DNA of 64,000 nucleotides from Ashinkailepas kermadecensis (Eukaryota > Arthropoda > Thecostraca > Neolepadidae): contig JAOTOM010005136.1 of assembly GCA_034440615.1 (NCBI GenBank), forward strand, positions 62,001 through 126,000. Direction: 5' to 3'. The notes below the pieces were generated by a model that saw nothing but the letters and a program-made list of their open reading frames with translations, searched no databases and had not been told where the DNA came from. Numbering within the stretch: position 1 is the first letter of the stretch; each line of letters begins with the position of its first letter. Of this stretch, positions 13,711 to 23,459 are shown piece after piece. Position numbers and translations under genes: made by a program.

Positions 13711-15150
13711 ATAAAGTCATAAAGTCATAAAGTGTTAAGGCTTAATAAGAGCCACAGAGGCCCATCTGGGTTAAGCCTATCCAGAAAAGGTACTATAAAT
13801 GTACATACGCTCACCCCAATCAATCCCTTATCTCAAGTTCCTAGGGAGCTATATATCTCAGCCTATCTAGCACCATTCACTTGCTATCGCATAACACACT
13901 CAACAATTACAAACTACTCCAATCATACCCATTGTGCTACCATAGCCATTCTCATCAGTATGACATCCCGAAGGAAGGTGCTGAATCCAATGCTAGGTAC
14001 ACCCTATATAAGTTATAAAGCGTTTAGCCTTAATAAGAGACCCAAGGGCCCATCCAGTTAAGTCTGTAAATGGCAGATACCATAAGCCTGGTAAAAAGAC
14101 CCACCACAACGATCCCACATCCTGAAGAAACCAGTCCACCAATACCCCACACACCTATCAATGCCCATCTACCCTAGCTATCCAGCCCTATTCCCGTGAT
14201 TCCTCTTAACACATGTGGACTGAATGCCTATCAATAATTTTCAAACTGCATCCATGCCTTAAAGGGGTCTGTGCCGTGCACACTTACTTAACATAAATCT
14301 CACCCCTTCCATCACAAATTATAACTAAAAAACAAGATTTTCCTGTCTAAAAAATTTGTCCACCCTACATTTCAATACATTCAATTAGGAACTCCCCACA
14401 ACATCAGCAGGCAGCCCATTCCACTGATCAACAACCCTTTGACTGAAGACCTGTTGTCGCTTAACTGTCCTACACCTCAACTTGTCTAACCTGAATTGAT
14501 GACCCCTATGTGATACTCTAAACTGAAGAGCTCTATTCAAATTGACCTGATCTAGTCCTTTAACAATTTTGTACATTTCAATCATGTCCCCCCTTAATCT
14601 CCTATACTTGAGTGACTACATATCTAATGCCACAAGCCATTCTCCATATTCTAAGTTACCTATTCCACTGATGAGTCTAGTTGCTTTGCGCTGCACTCTT
14701 TCTAACATATCTATATCTTTTTATAGGTAGGGGATCCATGCTTATGCAGAATATTCCAAGTGGGGTCGCACATATGCTAAGTACTGTTTTTTCATGACTT
14801 CCTTGCTCTTATATATCACACTTCTATTAATGAGTCCCAGCATTCTGAGTGCCCTGTTCCTAGCTGAGATACATTGTTTTCTGCTTTAAGGTCTTTTGAA
14901 ACCAACACACCTAAGTCCATTTCCTCTGCAATAACATCCAGTTCCCTCCCTCCCATTGTATATCTGAAAGTCTCACCTCCAGACCCCAGATGCATAGCCT
15001 TACACTTGTCATAGTTGAAAGACATCTGCCATCCATCAGCCCACTTTTTTAGGTCCCCCAAGTCTAGTTGAATATTTATAGATTGATCACAACTGTTTGC
15101 CACTCCTACCAGCTTGATGTCATCAGCAAATTCGAGCCAAGTTGTTCCAA
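13711..15150 (-). mobile_element. CR1-like LINE, 5'-truncated, minus strand
   Basis: The 3' tail is the 8-bp tandem ATAAAGTC (13711-13730; TTTATGAC on the coding strand), as in copy B at 39.4 kb. The 3' UTR (about 13730-14080) matches the reverse complement of copy B's 3' UTR, including 'cttccttcgggatgt' and the 'cttattaag' words. The coding part begins abruptly at the catalytic box near 15140. The protein differs clearly from copies A and B, so this is another subfamily sharing a 3' end. Confidence 0.8.
14385..15150 (-). pseudogene. Reverse transcriptase C-terminal remnant
   Basis: Read on the minus strand it starts with F-A-D-D-I-K-L (RT catalytic box, near 15135), then WADGWQMSFNYDKCK and LGVLVSKDLK, the standard post-catalytic motifs of CR1-type RTs. 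The frame is lost after about 14816. The C-terminal part reappears at 14385-14585 (IVKGLDQVN, HRGHQFRL, VVDQWNGLP). Everything upstream of the catalytic box is missing, typical of 5'-truncated insertion. Confidence 0.85.
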
Positions 15151-15179
15151 TTTTTACATAGGTAAGCAACAGGTAATGG

Positions 15180-15740
15180 CAGGGATGTCGATTTTTTAAA
15201 AACATTGAGGGGGGACCGAAGTGCCAACGCACTACACCCCCCCCCCACACACAAAAAAACTCATCGGATTTAGCCCGCTATATTTTCGGATCTCAGAAAT
15301 TCCGATTTTTTATTCGACGATGTGTATGTTTATGTTTATTCAGCATCCTCGCCAACGGAGAAAATCGTCCAATAACTGGTGAAGTCACATCATTAAAAGA
15401 ACAGTGCTCAGTACATGTCAACATAACAACTCTGAGTAATAGCATGCGACTGCCGTGCCATATAGTGGGCTCGGATCTATCGTCACCGTCACCGTCACCG
15501 TTACCCTCCTCCTCACTCCACACACCAACAAACACTTTAATAAAATTTACTTAAATAAAATATAAATAAAATATGCATGGCTTAAATAAAAATACTTCAG
15601 CGATCAGATGCAGGCTAAAACACACCGGCATTGATGGAGCATCAGAGCACAGCAGACCTGAATAGTGATGACGGTAGGTGAAAGTATTTCCTTGGTGCCT
15701 GACATTAGGGAGGGGAACTTTCCCTTTTAGTACGCCACTG
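15180..15740 (+). mobile_element. Non-autonomous element X, copy 1
   Basis: Nearly identical to 24733-25259. The left end is CAGGGATGTCGATTTTTT, and the right end reads TACGCCACTG, whose reverse complement CAGTGGCGTA is a weak match to the left end. A G/C-run hairpin lies just inside the left end. An interior A/T-rich expansion of 'aaataaaat' (15538-15585) is absent from copy 2. The 80-codon minus-strand frame at 15293-15535 is present in both copies, but this follows from their near identity. No transposase. Confidence 0.65.
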
Positions 15741-16775
15741 CGGCTGCTCAACGTGTTTTTTTCCGCAGATTGCACGATCGAAAGTAGAAAGGCCCTTCGG
15801 ATAATTTTCTTTCGGGACCCATTCTGAATTTTCCGGTGCTCTGGTCGATTCGATGGAGCCTCCTTGTGGTTTTTGTGGTGAAGTCTATTTTATAAGCGCC
15901 ATGCAGGCTATTTTTGGAGCCCGGTACGTTTCTTCGGGCTCTCGGTGCGTTTTTTTCGGTGCCTAAAACAGGTTTCTTTTCCGGCGTCCGACGACTTCTT
16001 ATTTTGTGGATCCTGGACGCAATTTTTGCGTACGCAAGGTGACATTCCGGGTATATATTGGTCCTTGAGAAGCCAGCTGCAACTTGTGGGGCTCCGGCAC
16101 GACGTTTTGGCCCCAGTGAAATTTTCAAGAGAAGCGGCGTGACATTTTTTTGGTCTAAGTGCGATTTTTTGGGGCCCCGTGGTCACTTGTTTGGATCCCT
16201 TGCGGTGGCTACGACACGTTTTTGGGGGCCCAACAAGTTTGTGGGCTTTTGGAGCCATTGTTGAGATCCCAGATTGATTTTTCGTGTCCGGACTGTTTTT
16301 CATTTACCCGGCTTCATTTGTTGGGTGATCTCAACGAGACTTTTAGAGCCCCGGTGGGACCTGTCAGGCCTCTAGCGTGATTTTCAGGGGCCCGGGTGAT
16401 AATTCTTAGTACCCCAGTCTCAGCGTGATTTTCAGGAGGCCCCGGCCCGACCGTTTGTGGCTCTCGTCGTGACTTTCTTGAACCCCGGCACGACTTTTTT
16501 TGCGGCCCCAACGTGATTTTCAGGGGCCCAGGGGCAGACTTTTGAGGCCCCAGCGTCATTATCGGGGGCACCTGCGCTACTTTCGGGGGCCCCCAATGTC
16601 ATTTTTCTGAGCCCCGGTGCAATTTTTGGTGGACCGAGTGCAATTTTTAGGGAGCATGGCGCATTTTTTTCCTGAGCTCGGCGGATTCTTGTGGGCCACA
16701 CAACCTATCAGGAGGGGGGTGAGGCAACTGCCCACAATGTCCCCCCTCCCCCATTCGGTATGTCACTGCAGGGCT
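15741..16775 (+). repeat. Degenerate GC-phased minisatellite array 2
   Basis: Same ~30-bp phased pattern as array 1. It is homologous to 11230-12680 in order: 'cggctgctcaacg', 'cccttcg.ataattttcttt', 'ggtcgattcgat', then alternating 'gcgtgattttc' and 'gcacgactttttt' units. The shared end is 'ggcaactgccc' ... 'cggtatg.cact' (16731-16767). The two arrays are therefore copies of one longer element with a repetitive body and a unique head and tail. Confidence 0.75.
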
Positions 16776-16837
16776 GCAAAAAGTGATCAGACTGTCACAA
16801 ACTTTTGTCATCACCCCAAAATCTGTCACGCGGAATC

Positions 16838-17421
16838 TTAACCCTTCAGGCGGTGGGGGGGCATTTTTTGCCCCCCTTTACTTTTTCCCGACAACTCCGA
16901 AATGCTTTGAGATAGCAACGCGAAACTTGGTATAGCTTCAAATGAATACCTAGCGCATACGTGTACAAAATTTCAGGCACATCTGAGGTCAGGTCAGGTC
17001 ACAGTGATGTTCTAACGATATCCATAACAACTTTCTTCGCCGAAACTGATTCAGTCAGGTAAGTTAGGCCAGGTCAGGTCAGGTTGGGTCAAGCAAAATT
17101 TAAACTAAGACCTCTGGGTAACACTGTAAAGGTATGTCTTAGACATTTTAAAGGTTTGCCTGATTTATAAGCATCGGTTGCACTTGGATAAAATAATCAT
17201 CCTATAATTTGACCTTTGACCTTACTGTGACCTGACCTGACCTAGTACACACTCAAAATTTGACACATGCATGCCCTAGGTATTCATCTTACCGTGTGCA
17301 AAATTTTGTGTCGCTATTGCCAAGCGTTTAGGAGATATCGTGAAAAAGTAAAGGGGGGGCAAAAACAATGCCCCCCAACCGCCTGGAAGGTGGCTGAGAG
17401 GCCCACCGCCTGCCGGGTTAA
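16838..17421. mobile_element. TTAA MITE, 576 bp, with CCC-type inverted ends
   Basis: TTAA duplications (16838-16841, 17418-17421) flank inverted ends CCCTTCAGGCGGTGGG and, on the other strand, CCCGGCAGGCGGTGGG (14 of 16 match). Just inside both ends are G/C-run hairpins ('gggggggca' facing 'gccccccc'). TTAA plus CCC ends is the piggyBac-type signature. There is no coding capacity. The centre is rich in AGGTCA/TGACCT words, as in the other TTAA family. Confidence 0.7.
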
Positions 17422-17453
17422 ACAGGAAATTGAAATTGTGTATTTAACCCGCG

Positions 17454-17620
17454 CCCTGCTGGGGGCGGGATGTTTGACCCCCCCCTCTAAGGTTTTTCGG
17501 GGTTAACGAAAAAAACGGTGGCGCGCAGCACCGCGACATTGGTACACCTTTCCGGGAATAAATTTGAAATTATATGTGAACATTTAAAGGTCAGGTCATT
17601 TCATCTCACCGAGGTATTGC
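17454..17620 (+). mobile_element. Possible left end of another TTAA element
   Basis: TTAA-CCCGCGCCCTGCTGG at 17454, then a G/C-run palindrome and 'ttttcggggttaacgaaaaa'. A diverged relative lies at 54140-54300, sharing the ordered words 'cccccc', 'gg..cacctttccgggaataaattt'-like and 'aggtcaggtcat'. I did not find a matching right end. Confidence 0.35.
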
Positions 17621-17782
17621 AGGTATAGTGAGGTCACCTCCAATAATGTTTGATATGTCACCAGTTCCACAATTGTATACCCATTTGCCCGAAATTGATA
17701 TCGTGCCATATAGGTCGCAAAAATAGCGCTCAAACTTGACAACCAATAACTCCATGCAGTCAGTGGACAGGCAAGCTTCTGA

Positions 17783-18046
17783 TTGGCCTCTCTACCATCA
17801 CCAGGTCTGCGGACATCTTTACGGATTCATATTATAGATGAACTGATATCATACTATGAACAGTGCGAAATACGAGTGCGCATTGCCACTGGCTTGAAAG
17901 AACGAACATGCCACTCCCGCTCGACAGGCTTTGGGTTGGTCGCTTTGACAAGCTCATTCCGATCCATGACTGCAGCCAATCCACAAATTCATCCACATCG
18001 ACGACGGGCCACAATTGAACAAATAACTTATATCACGCAGACATGA
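17783..18046 (+). other. Unassigned 87-codon open frame before LINE tail
   Basis: The frame lies directly upstream of a recognisable LINE C-terminus but in a different frame, and its own sequence (Arg/Thr-rich end) matches no motif I know. It may be decayed LINE sequence. Confidence 0.2.
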
Positions 18047-18250
18047 AGTTTCCGCCTGGAAAACACGCACTTCGTCTTCATCCGACACCACCATAGTGGA
18101 CACACGAAACACTCGCACACCGCGCCTCGCCACCACGCATAAGCGGTTTACTCACGGAGCCATCCGCACCTGGAACTCACTTCCACAATCAGCAAGACAC
18201 TGTAACAATAGAGAAACGCACAAGCAAGCCACATAAAAAATACATGTTTA
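18030..18250 (+). pseudogene. C-terminus of a second LINE type
   Basis: In the frame containing 18144 the translation reads TTIVDTRNTRTPRLATTHKR, then FTHGAIRTWNSLPQSA, ending at a stop near 18234. The final 'R-x-WNSLP' motif is the hallmark C-terminus of many non-LTR reverse transcriptases. The protein differs from the HWNQLPG type of copies A and B, so it is another LINE family. The rest of the RT is absent or decayed. Confidence 0.65.
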
Positions 18251-18480
18251 TGTTCATCCGACACCACCATAGTGGGCACACGAAACACTCGCACACCGCG
18301 CCTCGCCACCACGCATAAGCGGTTTACTCACGGAGCCATCCGCACCTGGAACTCACTTCCACAATCAGCAAGACACTGTAACAATAGAGAAACGCACAAG
18401 CAAGCCACACAAAAAATACATGTTTATGTTCATCCGACACCACCATAGTGGGCACACGAAACACTCGCACACCGCGCCTG
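18077..18480 (+). repeat. Tandem repeat, 176-bp period, made from a LINE 3' end
   Basis: The word 'catccgacaccaccatagtgg' starts at 18079, 18255 and 18431, giving an exact 176-bp period and about 2.3 units that are almost identical. Each full unit includes the LINE C-terminus, its stop codon and the A-rich tail word 'aaaaaatacatgtttatg'. The last unit is cut at 'caccgcgcctg'. Confidence 0.9.
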
Positions 18481-18550
18481 TATGTTGAACTGTATGTTCA
18501 TAAATGTATTACAAGATACACATGAACATTTCCCAGCTAGGTAATATTAA

Positions 18551-18773
18551 GGTAATCATTTAGCAGGCGTCACACCTTTGGGAAATGTTCACATATTGGG
18601 AAATTTGTCCAAAGATTAGGGGGTTTAGGGTAGGCTTTAGATTAGGTTACAGTTTAGGTTAGGTCAGTTTAGGTCAGGTTAGGTTTGGTTATGTTATGTT
18701 AGGTTTTAGCCCCACCTTGGAAAATCAAGATATGTGACATTTCCCAATGTGTGATGCCTGCTAAATGAATACC
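18551..18773 (+). mobile_element. Foldback MITE with TTAGG-like core, copy 1
   Basis: A 223-bp element whose ends are inverted copies of GGTATTCATTTAGCAGG + CATCACACATTGGGAAATGT (about 37 bp). A second TTGGGAAA box lies inside each arm. The core consists of TTAGG/TTAGGTCA words. No TSD stood out. No coding capacity. Confidence 0.75.
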
Positions 18774-18802
18774 AATGTTAATGCTTAAGTGGTACAAAAT
18801 AC

Positions 18803-18930
18803 AGTATTCATTTAGCAGGCGTCACACATTAGGAAATGTCACATTTATTGACTTCCCAAGGTGGGGCTAATACCTACCTATCCCAGCCTGACCTAACCTA
18901 ACCTAACCTGACTGAACCTAAACTGACTGG
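18803..18930 (-). mobile_element. Foldback MITE, partial copy in reverse
   Basis: Begins with the same end ('tattcatttagcaggc') but continues with the right-arm sequence read in reverse ('ttcccaaggtggggct'), then CCTAA-type core. It stops where the next copy begins at about 18930. Confidence 0.65.
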
Positions 18931-19151
18931 TATCGTACAAGTGGGCATCACACATTGGGAAATGTTCACATCTTGGGAAAATTTTACTGAAGATTAGGGG
19001 GTTTAGGGTAGGCTTTAGGTTAGGTTAGGGTTTAGGTTAGGTTAGGTCAGTTTAGGTTAGGTTAGGTCAGGTTATGTTGGGTTTTAGCCCCACCTTGGGA
19101 AATCAATCAATGTGACAGTTCCCAATGTGTGACACCTGCTCGTATGATACC
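18930..19151 (+). mobile_element. Foldback MITE, variant end type, copy 2
   Basis: Ends read GGTATCGTAC-AAG and, inverted, GGTATCATACGAGC, in place of GGTATTCATTTAGC. The rest of the arms (GCAGG..TCACACATTGGGAA) and the TTAGG-like core are as in copy 1. The same variant ends occur at 19767-19792. Confidence 0.7.
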
Positions 19152-19153
19152 AG

Positions 19154-19333
19154 CTGACCTAACCTAGAGCCTACCCTAAACCCATTAATCTTTGGAAAAA
19201 ATTTCCCAAGATGTGCACATTTCCCAATGTGTGATGCCTGCTAAATGAATATCCAAAGGTATTCATTTAGCAGGCATCACACATTGGGAAATGTTCACAT
19301 CTTGGGAAAATTTTACCGAAGATTAGGGGGTAT
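19154..19333. repeat. Near-perfect inverted repeat 1 (foldback halves head to head)
   Basis: The left half (19154-19254) is a foldback-element left arm in reverse. The right half (19258-19333) is the same arm forward, with a spacer of about 3 bp. The right arm is cut after about 75 bp by the foldback copy that starts at about 19333. Confidence 0.8.
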
Positions 19334-19792
19334 TCATTTAGCAGGTGTCACACCATTGGGAAATGTTGACATCTTGGGAAATTTGTCCAAAGATTAGGGG
19401 GTTTAGGGTAGGCTTTAGGTTAGGTTAGGGTTTAGGTTAGGTCAGTTTAGGTTAGTTAGGTCAGGTTAGGTTAGGTTAGGTCAGGTTAGGCAGAGGCCCG
19501 GGAACGATTTTAAAGTTCGGGAGGCTGGAGACTCTGAGTCGGGATTTATCTAGGGTCAGTCGGAGAGGGCTGCAGCCCTCTCCCCCTTGGTGCCTTAAAA
19601 TTCTCTAAAATTTGGGGGGGTGACGCCCCCCGTCCCAAAGTTGGGGGGCAAGCCACCCCCTGCCCCCCCTGTTCCCAGGCCTATGAGGTTAGGTTAGGTT
19701 AGGTCAGGTTATGTTAGGTTTCAGGCCCACCTTGGGAAATTTGGAAATGTGACATTTCCCAATGTGTGACACCTGCTCGTACGATACCAACT
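19333..19792 (+). mobile_element. Foldback MITE nested in another, itself carrying an insertion
   Basis: This starts 'gtattcatttagcagg' directly after 'gattaggggg' of the half element to its left, so it is nested. It ends with the variant end 'cctgctcgtacgatacc'. A 195-bp G/C-rich insertion (19491-19685) splits its TTAGG-like core. Confidence 0.7.
19491..19685. mobile_element. Small hAT-like MITE, 195 bp
   Basis: Inverted ends CAGAGGCCCGGGAACG and, on the other strand, CATAGGCCTGGGAACA. The flanking 8-mer AGGTTAGG is present on both sides, as expected for an 8-bp hAT target duplication, but the host sequence is itself a TTAGG repeat, so this could be chance. The interior holds a G/C-run palindrome ('ggggggtgacgccccc'). 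Confidence 0.55.
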
Positions 19793-19794
19793 GA

Positions 19795-19990
19795 CCTAAC
19801 CTAGAGCCTACCCTAAACCCATTAATCTTTGGTAAAATTTCCCAAGATGTGCACATTTCCCAATGTGTGATGCCTGCTAAATGAATACCCAAAGGTATTC
19901 ATTTAGCAGGCATCACACATTGGGAAATGTTCACATCTTGGGAAAATTTTACCGAGATTAGGAGGTTTAGGGTACGCTTTAGGTTAGGTT
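19795..19990. repeat. Near-perfect inverted repeat 2, ~95-bp arms, 4-bp spacer
   Basis: Arms at 19795-19889 and 19894-19990 match through GGTATTCATTTAGCAGG, the CATCACACATTGGGAAATGT segment and the TTGGGAAA box, with only scattered mismatches. The spacer is CAAA. This is long and symmetrical enough to form a cruciform or a hairpin RNA. Confidence 0.85.
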
Positions 19991-20112
19991 AGGGGTTAGG
20001 TTAGGTCAGTTTAGGTTGGGTTAGGTCAGGTTATGTTAGGTTTTAGCCCCACCTTGGGAAATCAATAAATGTGACATTTCCCAATGTGTGTCACCTGCTA
20101 AATGAATACCCA
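19894..20112 (+). mobile_element. Foldback MITE with TTAGG-like core, last full copy
   Basis: Same structure as copy 1: inverted GGTATTCATTTAGCAGG ends, TTGGGAAA boxes, and a TTAGG/AGGTCAG core. Its left arm forms one side of the palindrome centred at 19891. Confidence 0.75.
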
Positions 20113-20208
20113 AAATACCCACCTTTCCCTACTAAATTCCTAGATCCTAAGGTGACATTTGGCATATCGTTATGTGGCAACTGTCCCATGATTACCCTCA
20201 CTTAATAG

Positions 20209-20502
20209 TTAATAATATGTATTAATAAGCTTACTTGTATCCATGCACTGCTGTTGTTGCCTTGGCTTCTCCACATCCTCCACAGGTCTCTTCACCCAGC
20301 ATGACCAACGCCCTTCAGGGCCAAATGCCTTGTCTTTATCCACAAACTCAACTTCTTTGCCTGGGTGCACAGCTTTAAAGTGAACTTTAAATGATCGCTG
20401 CTGTCCCCTGTACTGACAAGACTTCCAGTACTTGCACTGTCTTTTCAGCCTTGATGGTGTTACCCTTTTCACTTTTCCCGCACCCTTCTCCATCACCAGC
20501 AC
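20209..20502 (-). CDS. Unrecognised short basic protein or exon with C2H2-like spacing
   Basis: A 97-codon frame, Lys/Arg-rich, starting ATG at 20502. Residues C23-x5-C29-x11-H41-x4-H46 resemble a loose C2H2 zinc finger and are followed by a PGKEVEFVDKDK segment. A good splice donor (GTAAGC, 20229-20234 on the minus strand) lies just before the stop, so the real exon may be 20235-20502, continuing towards lower coordinates beyond the foldback cluster. The composition looks coding, but I know no family match. It could be an exon of a gene mostly outside what I can see, or a decayed transposase fragment. Confidence 0.3.
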   Translation of the reverse strand: MLVMEKGAGKVKRVTPSRLKRQCKYWKSCQYRGQQRSFKVHFKAVHPGKEVEFVDKDKAFGPEGRWSCWVKRPVEDVEKPRQQQQCMDTSKLINTYY

Positions 20503-21735
20503 TGTTCCTCAACAACTATGAATAAAAAAGGCCCTTCAAATATAATATTTACTGTCTGAAGAATTACCCACACCTCCGCGTCATAGGAAAACTTCCGCAG
20601 CGAGTCACGCCGTGACAAAATTCTGCAAACTCTTGGCAAAATTTCGCAAACTCTCTCGATTGCCAATGGGAATTTCCAACGGGCATGACAATTGTCACGA
20701 AAGTTCGCAGATCTGGTATCAAAACCTGGTATAAAAAGGAAGCTCTGAAGATGTTTGAAATGTGTTGACGGATTCTATAAAACTCTTTAAACACGCGAAT
20801 GTAGTCATGTCAAATCGTTTTTTTCTGGTGGTGTCAAGAGGCTACATTTCTGGCGAAATTATTTTTCACGATGCTACGCAGTTAATAAACACGTCGCCGT
20901 CGCTCTGTTCTGTCACTTTCGTAGGGAAAAATACAAAAACTGTCACGCAAACCCGGGTTTGCGAGTTCGCGGGTTTTTGCAACCCTGTGTCACTGTGCCA
21001 TGCAATTATGCAACATAAGAATCCAGGAATAGTTCATCTGTTTCATCACACACATGTGATTTCAACTCCACAGTTATCCAGACAGTTTGAGGAAAGTCAA
21101 ACATCTGCTACGTGGATCAGCAAGGATGGATTGTAAGGCAACATGGATACCATGGAATTCAAGTCACAGTAATTATGCTGCAATACATACCTTCTTCAAC
21201 AGACTGCTTTGGAGATGGATGAGCTCCTGACGTTTGTTCATGGTTGGAGTTGGAGATGGATGGAGCAACACTGTGAAGGACATAACATATGGTTCAAGAG
21301 ACTTCTGTTTCCATTAACAATACAGGGGATGAAGTAACATTTTCATTGACTTCTATGGTTTTCATTGGCTTCATTGACTTCTATGGTGTCCTGAGTAAGT
21401 AGGACAATCGAGATGGCTTTCTGTTATATGCATTGTAGAAGCAATGTTATGATGTAGCTTTTATACCCCAGTGAAAATGGTATGGATTCACTCATAAGTG
21501 AATTTGCAAACATACTGATATATCAGTTCACAACAATGCAGGGAGCTATATGATCAACATGGTCGATGTACCCTAAAGCCCAAATAACTAAGTAACAATG
21601 CAGGGAATCTGCTGCATAACAGTTTGCCCATAAATTAGCCATGATATATGGCATCATACTTCCCATGCTATTTAGAATAGTGAGCTATATTTTGTGTACA
21701 AACATCAGTACATTATAAATGTTAATTAAACGTTA
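20503..21735. other. No gene recognised
   Basis: Mixed AT-moderate DNA. A 124-codon plus-strand frame (20762-21136) has no motif I recognise. Possible upstream region of the minus-strand exon at 20.2-20.5 kb. Confidence 0.35.
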
Positions 21736-21738
21736 CAC

Positions 21739-23375
21739 ACATCAGTTCCTTACAAGTGTCAGCAATACATTTTCTTCATGTGCTTTAAACATGATTCAAG
21801 AAAGCACTGTCATCGATTTTAAACTTGCAAAAAGAGTGGGCCGCCTGGTGTTTTGAGTGCTATTTGAGTGAATTTGCTGTCTTGTTAGTGAACTGACCAC
21901 TTATTGAGATATAAGTACTTTAACTTTGCCTGCTTCTATCATGAAACATTTGTCATGTTCCAATACATCAGAAATCATCAGATTAACTTCTTGTCCACAA
22001 ACCGGTGTATGTATTTCTATTAATTTGTCATATTTATTAACACTAATGATGTAGATCTGATTTGCAAATTTATTACAGAAAATGTCATCAGCACAGGATT
22101 CCATTCCGGAAAATATAGTACTTACAACATGTTATTGTTCTGTTACATTTCAACATGTTAAGTTGGGTTACATTTTTTAATGCAAAAAATATACATTGCT
22201 TGAAATTTTTACAACTTGATGTTTTGGTTTTGTTTTTATCCAAAGGAAGGTTAGGCTAGGTTAGGTTAGGTTATGTTGCATTTCTTTTTATTAAAAAAAA
22301 ATAGCATATCCTATGTCACCTAATTCAATGCCTTTCTTGGTGTTATTTTGCTCACAACCTGAAATGTAGGTATTTGTATAGAAAATGAGTGGTGCCATCA
22401 TCTGAGTCACATTCATAAGCATTGCATTGAAATGATACATTCCACGAATTCATAAAACACCTTAAAACACAAATTTACCAAAATGAGCAGTAACATCATG
22501 TTCATCACATTTCTAAATATTGCATTTAAAAGATTCAAGAAATCAGAAATTACCTTAAGCTGTAAATTTACCAAAAGGTGTGCCAACCCCTGAACGAAAA
22601 TGCAACACTAGGTGCCCCAATCCTGGGAAGAAAAAGCACTAAGAGCAGTGGAGTGAAAATATTAATAAAAGTAAACTAAAAACAGCTCTTCTTGAAGACA
22701 AACGTGGTAGTTATACGATATTAACATGGAAACCCTGAGTACAAATCAGAAAAAAAGCATGGACTGGACTTGTTCAAGCTTACCTGCAAACTTCTTCAAC
22801 TACTGTTCCTTTGGGAATTAAATATCAGCAAGTTATATATTCACTATTTAAAATCACACCAATCTGCAGATACATCAGAATGTCCGAAGTACAAAAAACG
22901 AATCAGTACGACGTCACATGATACTGGCCTCCGTTTTAAACACTGCGCGCAATTGCACCACAAATGTGTCACCTCCGTCACATTTGTCCACTGTAACCTC
23001 AAATTTAGACTTTAGGCGCTGGAATTTCTGTAACTGGAATTTTTTCTTTGGGTGTTACGATTTTGGATGTTCTGAGGAACGCCCATCACGATTTGTGGCA
23101 TTTAATGCGCGCTAGTATCTATCAAGTCTCTTCAGACACATTTGGTGATGGGTCTTGACCTTATATAACTTACAAGCAGGTGTTTGTCACTTCTGCAACC
23201 GCCATAGGGCCATATTTCTGAGCTGTGACGTCACGAGTGCGATTGCCAGGCTGCGCCGAATTTCTCCACCGAATTTGGAATATGCCCGATTTTTGCTCGG
23301 GTGCGTCGGTAAATAAGCCTCGGTAAAGCGACGATAAAATATGTACCGCGTTGCCAAGGATTAAGGTTGCAGTTA
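21739..23375. repeat. Direct duplication of ~1.65 kb, copy 1
   Basis: Collinear with 25308-26968, from 'cacatcagttccttacaagtg' to 'gccaaggattaaggttgc'. Small indels and substitutions distinguish the copies. It contains a TTAGG block (22250-22273) and a TGACGTCA palindrome (23226). A strong minus-strand donor-like site (CAG/GTAAGC near 22780) is conserved in copy 2 at 26395. No reading frame is conserved through the whole block. Confidence 0.85.
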
Positions 23376-23459
23376 GCGTGATCAATATGTTTGATGGCAC
23401 GCAGTAATGTTCCTACTAATTTAAAAATGCAAAATAATGCGGTTGAAAAAGCAGGGTTC

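Noticed and set aside
15293..15535. 80-codon minus-strand frame also present at 24840-25082
   Set aside because: The two copies of element X are nearly identical DNA, so conservation of the frame carries no coding signal.
19400..20050. TTAGG runs as a telomere
   Set aside because: Short, degenerate, mixed with AGGTCAG words, in both orientations and inside foldback elements; internal and not terminal.
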